From Oreocharis arfaki (Eukaryota; Chordata; Aves; Passeriformes; Paramythiidae), in contig VZRR01011356.1 in NCBI GenBank assembly GCA_013398015.1, positions 87,973 through 151,972 on the forward strand: 64,000 bases of DNA, in the 5' to 3' direction. The notes beneath the pieces were generated by a model that had not been told where the DNA came from, made no database searches, and saw only the letters and a list, made by a program, of their open reading frames with translations. The position numbers and the translations under genes were made by a program. This document shows, piece after piece, positions 24,481 through 36,700 of this stretch. Numbering within the stretch: the stretch's first letter is position 1; every line of letters starts with the position of its first letter.

Positions 24481-27280
24481 ACTTATCCATCTCTCTCCCT
24501 CTCTGTCTGTATTTGTCTTTCTAAAAGTCTCATGCTGAGTCCTTTGTCTGCCAAGGCAGGAAAATGCTTTTCTTTTTTCCTTAAATGAAGAAAAGGTAAT
24601 ACTACAAAATAAACTTGGTAAAATAAAAAAACCACAATTGAAAAGTGAATACATGCCACTCTTCGCCAAATAGCTGGTTTTAAAAGATGGTTTGACTCTA
24701 ATTATCTGAAAACTTTATTTGAGATCCGTGCTCCTTAGACACATGATCAAACTCTCCAGTGCAAGGTAAAGTTTTGGTGTATTCAGAGTACACATTTTAT
24801 ACACTGAAATAGTACTTTTGCACCATATGTAAATATAATATTGCAAGCTGTATAAACTAGCCATCTGCTCAAGATTTAGTTATGTAGTGATACACATCAG
24901 TTGGTTCTCTTTGAATAGCTTAAGCTCCCTGGTGGTGAATTTAAATGTCATGCTAAGGTATATGTTCCCACCTGATTTTAAAAACAAAATCAAGCAAAAC
25001 ACTAATGTTCTGCTAACTCAGATAAATGTAAAAAACCCAAACATTCAAATAAAAATAATTGGATAAGCAATTCTTTACTGCATTCACTCTCTTTGGGAGA
25101 GCAGCCTTTCTTCAGTTTCTGTAACTTTTATTAATTTTCAGTCCTGATACATGCAACTTTCCTCCAGAAAGTGCAAGCAAAAAGGCATGAATCTTTTAAT
25201 GATCCTACTGATCCTGTTAGCACATTGCAAATCAGTTGTATAAGAAATCTAGCTCTAAAATAGACACTAATGTCAGGATTTTTTCTGAAAGTAAGGCATC
25301 ATTTCTGTCTGCCCAAATAAATACTTGCTGTGCCATTCTCACCTCTCTTCCTCTTCAGGTGTATGCAACCTTCTTCAGTTAGGTACCTGTTAATTATTAG
25401 GGTAACTGCATCTTTCCTGGTTGATATGTTTTATGGAGGTAAGATAATTTCAGAGTTCAGTGTAGAGAGTGGAATTTTCTTTACTGGCACAAGGGAAGCG
25501 TTAATAATTGTTAACCTGAGGGATACTCTCTACATGAAAAGGCAGATAAAATGTGGCAGTTGAGCCAGCTCCTGTGCTCTAATAGCCTGGAGAACAAGTG
25601 AACAGCTTTGAAAACTGCATCCAGCCCCTTCGCAGAGAGCTCTATGGTCGCTTCTACCCAGGTTGCTCTTAATTTATGGCTGTGTGTTAAGGGGTTAGGA
25701 AGATGCAAGCAACAGAATGGCATCAGAGGGTGGGAGAGCTAAGACTGAGGTTTGGTTTGGATTCTTGAACATCTTTGTATCCCTTTAACATTGCCCTACA
25801 AAACATTCCAACTTTCAAGATATGGTCAAATTGGGCTATTATTATAGGTTGGATACAACCTGCAATTAGGGTGAAAATTGCATGTGGTTTTGTGAAAGAA
25901 GGTTTACTCTTGTAACAAAGAAGATGACGAAATGGTTAAAAAACAACTAATATCTTTCCTTCTGGTGATTCAATCTCAACTGAGCTTCTTGGTCTATCTT
26001 TTACTTTCAAGTTTTTCTAGCAATGAATTTATTTCTTTTGAGGTGTATAACTAAGCAGATACTCACTTTTGATTTTCTTTAATTCACAGAGGTACTGTGA
26101 AAATAATATTTTTCTCTTAATGATAGTTTTATATTGAAGTTTAATATCCTGCAGTTTAAAAAAAAGGGTCTATTTAAAACTTAGACTCGGGAGTGTGACG
26201 GTTAAGTGTGACATTCACAAGCTGTTCTGCAGTTATGAAAAATGCATGAGAACATAACCCACACAGCTTCTATAGGAATAGTCAGGTGATTTTCAGTGTA
26301 ATTTTCCATTAAAGCTTTCTTTATTACATAGATTTTGAAAAATTCTGAGAAAGAGAGGTATTCATGTGGCAGTGTAGTGCAAGGATTCATCCCGCTAGTT
26401 CTTGGATTAAGCCCATTATCTTTCCTACAGGCTGTATCAATGAAATGGCCATTTGAAACTACATGGTCAGAAAAGACAGTTTCTTCCCATTTCTTTTTTT
26501 CTCTGTTATTTTTAATACTCTCACGTCAGTTTGAAATACTAGCTTCTTCTATTTCTGTACTAAACATTTTGGCATACTCTTTCTATCCTTGTTACTATGA
26601 TCTGTATTTCCTTAACCAGAGGGGAAAAAATATCTAATCTTGGTTACTGCAAGCCATGCTGCTAAAAATGCTCACTCCTTGTGCTCAGTGGTGCTCTTAG
26701 ACTAATCTAGCACTGGGAAAAATGTAGGCTTATAATAAGAAAGCTACCTAATGAAAGCTATGTTAAAGGAAAGTGAGACATGAAGGCAAACAAGTAAAAT
26801 TTCCAGTGAGTTTCCTGAAGGGAAAGATCTGAACTGTTTGGCGCTCCAGTTGCCAATGTCCTCATGGGGATAACATGATCTACTACAACCTATGCTGACT
26901 TTCACAGTGACTTGGGACTATATTCTTCAGAGGCATGAGGACCTTTACTCCCTTTTTTCTCAATAATTCATTTAGCTTTCCCATTTGAGTTCTTTGAAAG
27001 ATTTCTCTGGAGCATGGAAGTTCACTTTGCAATGAGTTTTCCAGTTGTATCAATTTCTTGCTGACTGGTTGTTTACTGCCTATTTAACTTTTTTGCTGTT
27101 AGATAGTTCAATCTTGGTCATATATGCATCCAGGTGTTTGGAGTTTTTTCTTAGCTTTGTAAGCTGGTTTTTTTGGGGTTGGGTTGTTTTTTTTTTTTTC
27201 TGTAGCAAATGCAGAGCTCTAACATGGAGCAACAGGCTTCGTTATGCCTAATTAGTCCCAATGATGTTTAGTACATAGAG

Positions 27281-27464
27281 GGGTTTTCAACACTGGAACA
27301 GGCTGCCCAGGGAAGTGGATGAGTCACAATCCCTGGAGGTATTTGAAAGATGCATAGATGTGGTGCTTGGGGACAAGTGTGGTGGGCTTGGCGGTGTTAG
27401 GATTAGAGTTGGACTTGGTGATCTTTAAAGCCTTTTCAAACCTAAATAATTCTGTGATTCTGTG
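27281..27464 (+). mobile_element. CR1 LINE, 3'-end fragment
   Basis: A heavily 5'-truncated, sense-oriented CR1. The sequence ctggaacaggctgcccaggg and ccctggaggtatttgaaag match the conserved end of ORF2 and the 3' UTR. The copy ends in two ATTCTGTG octamers (27449-27464), the CR1 hallmark. It carries no functional reading frame. Confidence 0.9.
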
Positions 27465-27592
27465 TTGGTGTTTTAGAGGGTTAAAAAACAATAGGAAGGA
27501 TCAAGAGAAATGGAAAAATAATAGCTACAGAAGTATTGTAAAGTTAGATCTTCAAAAAGAAGCTTTGAAAAAGCTTTCACCAGAAGCTTTGG

Positions 27593-27630
27593 TTCAGCTA
27601 AATGTGTTCAGCTACATGTGTTCAGCTAAA
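27593..27630 (+). repeat. 14-bp tandem repeat, 2.7 copies
   Basis: The unit TTCAGCTAAATGTG repeats with one substitution in the second copy, followed by ten bases of a third. Just upstream, AAGCTTT recurs three times in about 30 bases. The cluster lies about 130 bp after the CR1 end. Confidence 0.85.
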
Positions 27631-28649
27631 ACCAGTACTCTTTTCCATTGAGAAATGTTGTCTGCATCTAATTGGGGTTTGCACCAGTTATGTAAAATAC
27701 AGGGGAATTTCTTGTGAGTCTGCTGCTTGTACTGTCTGTCAGTGGCTGATGCAAGCACTGTATAGCTGATGTGCTCTGAATATGTCTCACTCACTATGTG
27801 TATTTCAGTCAACAGCATCCCAGGCACTGTAAGGGACTCCTGTGATTTAACAAACACAAATCTCTGTGTAAATGTATTCCCATATATTTTACCAGAAGGA
27901 ATAAAATACTTTGGAAGAAGAAATTGTACTTAAAAGTGAATTTTCTATATTTGGTTTTAATATTACTACTTACTGAAAAAGCCGCCAACTTTGCTATAAC
28001 ACGGCATATTTTTTAAACAAAAATGGTTGAAAAGGAAAACTGATGTGGAGAAATCTGAATAATGAAATTAATGTCCATGAAACTGAAAAAATACCCAGAT
28101 GAATGAGGTACTGTAATAATAAAGGAAAGTAGGCTGAAATGGTTATAGTTTTCAGCAGTCATGTGGAACTTCAAATTATTTAGATTCCTTCCATAGCCCT
28201 TTATTTAGATTTCTTTAAGCTTAAAACCTAAGTTTTGAAAAGTTTCTTATATTTGCATTACTTCAGTCAGTCTCCACCTGCTTTTTTATCCAGAAATAAA
28301 AGGAAATGTAAGAAGTGTCTGAACTTCTTAATAGATAGGCAATTTGTAATTAGAAGTTTGAATTAATGTATGAGATTTCATTTTAAAAAAATGACAAAAT
28401 GTTGGGGAAATGGTTAATCTGCCTCTTCATTTTCTAAAGAAAATGCATATGCTGAGTGTTTTGGTGTTTCATTAGGAAGTATCATGAAAATTATATATAT
28501 ATTACTAAAAATAGATTCTTATGCCTCAGAATTTATTTAAAATTTTCTTGATAAAATCCTCTGAAGTGCTTTTCTACACCACATGCCTTCAAAAATTATA
28601 AGCCTTTAAAGATTAAAAATGCAAGGAAAAGTAATGTCCATTTCACAAA

Positions 28650-28945
28650 GTGGCAGACCTGGCGGGCAGTGCAATGTTGGGGTGCAGTTGGAGCAGAGCT
28701 GAGCTCCACTGCAGAGGTGCTGCAGGCTGGAAAGGGGAAGGTGTCAGCCAGGTGGTTTTGCTGCACACAGGGCAGGGCTGGCTCAGGCATTGGGTTTGGG
28801 CTCTTTCTGGGCTCGTACCCAGCGTGAGCAGGCACTGGACAAGGGGTGGGGGCTGCGTGGGGAGGGTGGCAGGTCAGCCTTGCTGCTGCAGAGCTGGGCA
28901 CAGGGCTCTCTCTTGTACTTTCAGAGGAGAACTGTCCTGATCCAG
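28650..28945. other. GC-richer, CpG-poor intronic block
   Basis: About 300 bases rich in CTGCAG, GGCTGG and GGGCAGGG words stand out in AT-rich intron. Only a handful of CpGs are visible, so this is not an active CpG island by eye. Both strands stay open for about 100 codons, a common effect of GC-rich sequence. It could be a decayed repeat, an old regulatory element or simple compositional noise. I recognise no protein. Confidence 0.4.
28843..28866 (+). other. G-quadruplex-type motif
   Basis: Four G runs (4, 5, 4 and 3) with loops T, CTGCGT and A on the + strand, inside the GC-richer block. Confidence 0.6.
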
Positions 28946-29991
28946 CCAATGCCAGCTTTTAGAGTTTTGCCTGTTCTCGGTGAGGTTGCAGCAGCTTCCA
29001 GTAGGAGAATGAGTCAAAAGTCATGACTTTCAGTCTGTGCTTCTGGCAGCTGGACTATGGAGAAATGAGCTTGAGGTTGTAGAAATAATTATTGTTGCTG
29101 ATTTACTGTGTGGTAATGGATTAAAGGCATCCTGTTTCCTCTCAAGATCTTAAGGCTTTACAAGTTGTTGTGACCTTTAGATTATGGTTTCCAGAGGTAG
29201 AGAATAAAAGTAAATCTCAGTGTGAAAATAAGAATGGATGTGAAACACATGTATAAACTCTGTCCTTTCTCTGTCTCGCTATGAGGAAGCCAACAGTGAA
29301 CTATTCACTGTTAACTAGAGCAGCATTTTGACTCCAAACAAAGCTACTCGCTGTGCCTTCATTGCAGCCTGCAATGTGGGAAATACTTTGCCCTCCTTCT
29401 TCATTATGTGTAAGACATTTAAACATCTAACAAATTTTTTTTCTGAAGATTTTTAACTGTTGCATTAGTCCATAATTGGATAGTTAAATGAGAAGGCTTC
29501 TTAAATAAATATTTTAGTCACCTCTATTAGTGACATCTCTAATAAAACGGATTAAAAAATTTCTAAAATTTGTTTTTAACCAGGTAGAATACCTTTTAAA
29601 GCACAGATTGGAAACCAAGGATATTACTGCCTTATCTATAATGTAGTGTTTCATATAATGTAGCAGGAAAAAGATCTGGGAGTTTTGATATGACAGATTT
29701 GTGTAAGTCTATTAATACTTAGGAATTGGATGGAAAAATAATAGGCTATTATTTGTATTGGAGAGAGGTGAAAGGGCTCAATTTTGCAAACATACATGTG
29801 TATGTCCTTATACTATTTGATAGAAAGTTGGAATGTTAATATCAAAAAAGTTGTATAGTTGCCAAAGTTCCAGAATTTTTACATAGGACAAATGAAGAAT
29901 AGTTGACTAAAGAGAATATTTGCATTTTCTGGCTAATGGTTAATTGGGTGTGGTGGACAAGTATGAGGCACCAAGTCAGCTTACCTGGGAT

Positions 29992-30049
29992 GCCCCTGTC
30001 TGTTTAAATAGAAGAAATTTGCCCCCGTCTGTTTAAATAGAAGAAATTT
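29992..30049 (+). repeat. 29-bp tandem duplication, 2 copies
   Basis: Two adjacent 29-base units begin GCCCCTGTC and GCCCCCGTC and both end AGAAGAAATTT. They differ by one T/C change only, so the duplication is recent relative to the surrounding sequence, or a local assembly error. Confidence 0.95.
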
Positions 30050-31380
30050 TTAGGGTCAGTTGATTTAAAACTTGCAACCATGGTTTAACAAGAATTTACA
30101 CACAGATGTGCCCTGTACTGTAACATTTGTTTCCCTTAAAAAACTGATACATGAATACTTTTTGTAAATCAGACATAAGATCCTGAATGTGAGGTACCAT
30201 GTGTGCAGCTGCACATGGCTCATCCCGGTTGAATTCAACCCTACACATCTGGGTTTGCTTGTCTGCTTTTCTTCGTAGCATTTAACAAAAGTACTATGAA
30301 ATCAGTCACTGTGTGTGATTTGAGTATTAGTGCTGACCCTCCAAACTTTCTCTATGATCTTTTGGTTGTTTTAGGTACAGGATGTCTGAGCACTGCAGTC
30401 TAAAAGGCAGTAGGCAGTGCTGAGGGCAGCTGCAGGCCAGTTTTTTGCAGTGTCCATCTGGTCTTGGAGGAAAAATAAAATGCCCTTTCCTTCCTGACAA
30501 ATGGAAAATGTGGAAATGTGAGAAAATAGGATGCACTTCAAAAAAGTCAAACATTTTCTCAGAATTTCAATGGAAAGTTTTAATATCAGGTGAATTTCTG
30601 TGTTTGCAGCATTGAGTTGTTCTCTGTTAGGGCTGTGTCAAAGGGGGCAAGTATCAGCCTGTCACAAAGGCCAGCTGAGCTGTCTGGCCCTTTGAGCAAG
30701 AGTCATTGCTTAGCTTGGTTCAGTTTTAGGCTCCTCACTTAGGCTGCAAATATTAAGGATACAGGACTTTTATCAACTATGTAAAATGTGCTTTGAAGTA
30801 TAGTGTGATTGTATCCACAGTCTGAAGACTGTAATCACAGTTCAGAAGATGACATCATTAAAGATGCTTTCCTGCAGCTTTTTGACCCCTCTCTGAACAA
30901 TAATTGATTTACTGGGACATTGACTATTTAGAGCAATGTTTCTGGATGGGCTTTAGCCTAAAAAAATAAGAAAGAAAAAAATATTTAAACAGCTCTATTA
31001 GTTCTGATTTTGTAGGGCAGATTAAGGCTGCTGTTTAGATGTCTAAACATAGATAAGATACTTCAGTTGTTAATGATGTTTATCTCTCTGTGAAGTGATA
31101 TATGTGAAAAATAAACCAGAACCATCTCTTTGATTAACAACAAAATCTTTTTGATAGAACCAGTGATGTATGTGTGTGGTTGATACTAGCAACTACCATC
31201 TGGGTTGCTGCATGATACTTTATTTGAGTAAATATTAATTTTTTTCCCTAATAATTATTTTTTTGTTGTTGGCTACTGAAAGCAGGCACATCTGTAAGTC
31301 TTGATAATGATGTTTGATCTCTAAAGGCTGAATCAAAGCAGTTAATGTTATGGGTGCAATACATGCTGAAAAGTCATCTT

Positions 31381-31395
31381 TTTTGTTTTGTTTAG
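31381..31395 (+). promoter_or_regulatory. CDK14: 3' splice site for the glycine-loop exon
   Basis: The tract ttttgttttgtttag is T-rich with a few G, ending in AG at 31394-31395. It is followed by CCT for Pro124. Confidence 0.85.
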
Positions 31396-31490
31396 CCTAC
31401 GAGCCCTAAGTTTGGAAAAGCAGACTCGTATGAAAAACTGGAAAAACTAGGGGAAGGGTCCTATGCTACAGTATACAAAGGAAAAAGCAA
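31396..31490 (+). CDS. CDK14: CDK14 coding exon, residues 124-155 (kinase domain start, ATP loop)
   Basis: This 95-bp exon encodes PTSPKFGKADSYEKLEKLGE and then GSYATVYKGKSK, ending two bases into the Lys155 codon (AA|G). The kinase domain starts at Tyr135. LGEGSYATV (141-149) is the glycine-rich loop over ATP, intact with G142, G144 and V149. Ser134, just before the domain, is a reported phosphosite. The whole exon matches human CDK14 as I recall it. PFTAIRE-2 (CDK15) is the closest alternative, but the PTSPKFGKADSYEKL lead-in and the preceding exon fit CDK14. The donor is GTAAGT at 31491. Confidence 0.97.
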
Positions 31491-33620
31491 GTAAGTGGTG
31501 TTTTCTTTTCATTTAATTTTGTGTATAAATGAAGATAAGCAGAAAGTATCAACTAATGTTGCTGAACATGTACATAGATCTCTGGGAATCAAAGTGATTC
31601 ATGGCACTGACTGCCATGTGCTCTAGTGAAAGAGGCTGAGACCTTATTGCACAGGTAACATATTGCCTTCACCTCAGAACAAGATGAGGTCCTTGTTAAT
31701 CTGATATTTTGTTTGCACTATAATGTTGTGCTACTGTCTTGGTATCCATACCAAATTAATTTCTAAGGGTAAAAGCAAAATATGCTGTCACCTGGAGTTT
31801 TATGATGGTCTGAGAGCAATGCTGAATATATGTGACAAGTTGTTCATCTTTTGTTTATCATTATTAAAAAAATTTAATTAAACAACATGAAGGGAATGAA
31901 TGGAATTTTGGACTAGTCTAGGTTTAGATTGTTTACAAGAGTTTATTTACAATTGTTGCAACTACTCTACCTCAAAATAATATACTCCATACATATTTTA
32001 CATATACATACAAATATTTTTTCAGCCACTTTAATGTTATTTGTTGCAGCTTTTTTGTCCCCAAATGCCCTAAGTCTTTCTATACTGCATAAAATAACTC
32101 AGTAAACACACTTATGAAATAGTTCTTCAGCCAGTGCTTCCATTCACAGTTATCCATTGTGAAGCAGTGTGTCTTGTGCCATTTCACATAATTAATCAAA
32201 TTTTCATAATCAGGTTTCCAATAATAACAAAGCAGTTCTGAAAGAGGGATTTGGTACATGTGACATCTTTATTTAAAAGCTTTGGTTAGTCAATGATACA
32301 TGAGGCAACACTGCCATTCCAACAGAGAATATCATGGCAATTATGGGACAGAATAACTACTGAAAAAAAGAAAACGTCCTAACATTTTCCAGGGTCATTA
32401 ACTTGGTTGGATGCTGAAAAATGTCATTTTTCACGGAATATTTGTAATAAATCAGAATGAGGGTTCCCTCATCTCTCAGTAGCTTAGGTATTGATAAGCA
32501 TAATGTCAGCTGATAGGAATAAAAACATATTCTAAATGTAGAAGAAATATTCACACTTCTGCCATGCCAGTGCAGGTATTGTCTTTCACTGGCAGCTTTC
32601 TTCGAGGAAATGCCATTGCGTTGTGTTGTTAATGGCTCAGTTCTGCATTACCATAAGTTCCAGACATTATACACATGTAAGCTTTTTATTGGGGTCTATG
32701 TAATATGAGAAAACAGTATAGATTTCAGCTTGTGCCTTATTGCTAAAACCCTTTAGCAAAATCACAGTGAGTATCTGATGACAGTCAGCCCATGTGTCTC
32801 GGCTTTTGGTAAGACTGAACTAAAGCAGCAGAGTCACTGGATGTCCTGTCAGTCAGTTAAACAGACTGAAATTTAGAAACAAAGCAAAACCCTTCCCTGA
32901 AGCTATTGCATTAACAGTGACTTTTGAACATGTTAGGAAATGTAGATTGGTTAGAAATATTCATTTTAGTAGAGTTGTCTGCAAATCTGAAAGAAATACT
33001 TCAGTGATTTTAATGGTACTTGTATAATAAATTGAAATTACTGGGCAGACTGTGTTCTCTATCATAAACAGCTCACTCTGAATAAGTAGTGAGAGCTATA
33101 ACAATTATGTACAGCTTTGCCCTGTTGCTTCGTAGCATCTTCAAGGTCTTTAAAATGTGTTCTTAAAAAAAGTATGTGTAACTAGAGTGTGGATAAGAAT
33201 TCATGTGCAGAGACTATTTTTACTCTTATAGTAGTATTCCTTCACTTGTTTGAATTTGACTTATTTTTTTTTTCCCACTGAGAGCTGAATAATTTCCATT
33301 TTATCCAGCACTATCCAGATTCAGCATGTCCAGTCCAGGCTTCTGTTTCTTGAACTAGAGAGACAGTTGAATTACTTTGCAGCAGGAAGAAGTTGTACTT
33401 TAAGAACTTGGGAAACACTACAGGTGTTATCTGCTATTTCAAAAGGACTTGTTTGTTGAGGTGATGTAGCCCTGTTACCTCTTCTGTCCCCGTGAGAAGT
33501 TGAGGAATCTCTGACCTAGGTGGTATCCCCAAAGAAGAAGGAGCATCACTGCTGTGATGTAGTCTTGGGGAATGTAGGTCAGCAGGGGTGGGGCAAATGG
33601 ATGGGCCAGCATTGGCTCTG

Positions 33621-33754
33621 GCCCATCCCTGGAGGTATTTAAAAGATATGCAAGTGTGGCACTTAGGGACATGTTTTAGTGGTGGGCTTGGCAGTGCTGG
33701 GTTGGGCTTAATAATAGAGGTCTTTTCCAGCCTAAACAATTCCATGATTCTTTG
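33621..33754 (+). mobile_element. CR1 LINE, 3'-end fragment
   Basis: A short sense-oriented CR1 remnant. It starts at the conserved cccatccctggaggtattt, passes gggcttggcagtgctgggtt and a degenerate tctttwccagcctaaac, and ends ATTCCATG ATTCTTT, a decayed form of the terminal octamers. The left end is uncertain. Confidence 0.85.
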
Positions 33755-36700
33755 GCTGAGACCTGAACCTGGCTGCTGCTTTTCAGGCAGGTTGACTCTG
33801 GCCGTTTATAGTTTTATCTTAAAATGATACAGGGATAGATACAGATTTTTTTTTGTATACTCTGATATGGGTATGTAGGGTGAGACTGTGATATGCATCA
33901 CTGTGTTCCCCTGCCTACAGACTCAGTGGGAATACAAATGAGCAAAAGAGGTCTGTTTATTTTGGTATGTGCCCAGTTTGATTGCTGAAGGATTAAGCTC
34001 TTGTGGCACAATGCAGAATGCAGACACATGACGGAAAAACTGGAGCTGGTGATACATAACAAGTGGATTTTGCTCAAAATGTTTGAAAATCTCTAATAAC
34101 CAACTATAATGCTTGGTTTTTCGTTTTCCCAAAATGTTTCTGAGATGAATCCTTAACTGTAGTTGAAAATGGAAAATTTAAGATTATATTGAGCTGTTTT
34201 GACTGATGCTTTGTACTCTGAATTATTTTGCTCAATATTTGTCACCAACTACATGTGGCAAGTAGTAGAGTTTGTGGGTTTTTTATGCATTTCCTGGGAT
34301 ACATTTCAGCTTTCAAAATTACTTCCCCTGCTGATCATAATGATGGAATAAAACATTCTTAATCTTAGCATACTATCTGGAGAGTCTAAAAGATACATAC
34401 TTGCCTGAAAAGACACAAAATCAGCCATTCTCTTCCTAAAATTTAAAGTAATACGTGCAGTAACTTGGTTTCAGGACAATCCTGGCTTTTTACACCTCGA
34501 AGGAGAATAAATGGTACCAAGCCCTTGTCTTCCTATAAAACCCATTGCTTTTGTATCTTTTTGAGCATCTGTGGTAGTATTACAGGAAAGCAAAATGAAA
34601 TGGGCTAATTCCTTTTACTGGATGATGGATTTCTCTTTTTGTAGTCAGATAAAAATGAATCCCTGGGGTGAAGAAGCAGCAGAGTGAACAGGACTTTGTT
34701 ATTGAGGAAAGTGAAGCAGTGTTCTCTTAGGCTGGGCTTTTTTGTTTATAGGAGAAACAGCCAAGCAGTCATTTTTTTCTGGCTGACAGTTGCATCAATA
34801 GGCAAATCTATTTGATTTCATGTGTTGCACATCAGCCATGTGTAATGAAACTCATCTTGGCATGTTCATTTTCTACTTTCATTCCGGCTAGATTCTCATA
34901 TTTTACTTAGTTGTATAAAATCCCAAGAGGCTGCTGACTGCATGAAATTCTGATGATTTTGAAAGGATTTATTTTAATGTAAAATTTTGGAGAAGTAGGC
35001 CGAGTAATTTGCTGATAACACTGTAAAAAATGATGCAAGTTCCATTGACTCTGTATTTGATTAACACCTTGGACATTTGCCATTCAGTAGGTGCAAAGCA
35101 GTGGGTGCCCTTTGAAGTCCTGTACCTTGTCACTGTGTGGTTGAGCTGAGGAAGTGCTGTCTGTCTATGTATTGACATGTGTGTCTTCCTGCTGCCGTTG
35201 ACCCTCTTCCCTCTTGAGTTTGATTGTAAATTTACCTGAGCACACAGCAGTGGGATCTGGCTTGGTCGGTGGCGCATAAATGTTGATGTGAGTTGTGAGT
35301 CTGGAGATGGAGCTGGTGACAGCGCAAGGGAGCTGCTGCCAACCAGAGCCCCTTGCAAAGCAGCGTGGGGGCCTTGCGTTCCCCCACTAGGAACTCTGCA
35401 TATTTCACTTAAGGGAAAAACCTGTGCTTTTGGCAATATTATGAGTTGGCGTGCTTTCCATCCTCTCCCACTGTGTTCAGTCGCCCTTCAAGGCAAAGAA
35501 TTAAAAAAGATTGCCTCAGTTAAAGCAGTGTGATCTGTGACTGCTGCTTGCACAGCATGTGTCTGTGTTTTGAGAGGCACGCCAGTGGTATCTCCACTGT
35601 GATCTTGATCTGCTTTTTGAATGCCCATGTGTTTTTTTACCATACCTTTATCCTTTTGGGCACCTTTACTGAATTGCGTGTGCTCATAGTATTGCAAAAA
35701 TGTGTAGACTTTGTAACAGCTCAATCAAGACATATTTGCCTAATTTCCCTACCACAAAATGACATAATTTCAACTTATCCTTAATAAAATACTTGTTCTA
35801 ATGAATTCTGGTCCCTATCCTTTTAAACTATTAATATGAGAAATCAGTAGAGCACAGAGCAGAGCACAGTAGAAGCTGGTGCTGCCAACAGGAGCTCGAA
35901 GGCTGCAGAGATAGGGCAGTCCTTCAGTCAAGGCATCTCTCCCATTTCTGGGAGAGAATTTTTTGAGAGAATTCAAATCTGAATTTTTTGTTTTCACGAT
36001 GACTCCACCTTGTACCCAAAGATAAAATGTATTTTTTCAGGGAGTCTGGGCACTTGACATTTATCTCCATCAAAGGCAGTACCTTTTACTATTCACCTTA
36101 AAAATCAATAGAGAGTTCATGGTGCAAAGTAGAGAGAAACCATGGTCAGGCAGGCATCGTGCTCTGCACTGGCTGTGGTTTCCATGCTGTGTTATTCTTG
36201 AGGCAGCAGGGAATCTTTGAATAATCAGTGGGAACTACCTCTGTTTGTTGTTGGCATGATGTATTGCAGTGTGTGTTATGAATATAGCTGACCATCATAT
36301 TTCATAAATACGTGTGCGGATGGCTACTCACAAGAAAAGGGACAGTTTGTGTATTTTGATTTTTATATTTATGATACTGAAACCTTCGCTGAGGATGACT
36401 AACAAGACTTATTTGCTGTTCTGACTTTTGTTTTTGAAGTTGCAGAATTTCTTTGGCTTGTCATGAGACCTCCTTGACTCTTTGATTGTCTTTTGTGTTC
36501 AATCTGTTGCAAGTGCCATAAGCTTCCAATGGTCAAGATGCCATTTTTTAGTCATTCTTCAAGTTTTACTCCATGCCCATGTGAGGTGGTGTGTTCACAG
36601 GCTCCATGATAAGTTTCATGTACAACCGTCCAGTTCACAGGAAAGTTTTTCTTCATGTTATGGCCAATTTATTGAGACTGATACTTCAAAATTAGTCTGA

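Larger units (their letters stand above)
21145..31395 (+). other. CDK14: CDK14 intron (10.25 kb, phase 0)
   Basis: The intron starts with a consensus GTAAGT donor (21145-21150) and ends with ttttgttttgtttag. It joins the residue 123 and 124 codons in phase 0. It holds a (GA)n tract, a perfect 22-bp palindrome, a TA/TG microsatellite, a short CR1 3' end, several tandem repeats and a GC-richer block near 28.7-28.9 kb. I see no additional exon. Everything else is unremarkable AT-rich sequence. Confidence 0.93.

Noticed and set aside
34969..35436. Longest open frame, 155 codons on the minus strand
   Set aside because: No recognisable motif or family; it overlaps a GC-richer intronic patch and its length is within chance for 64 kb.
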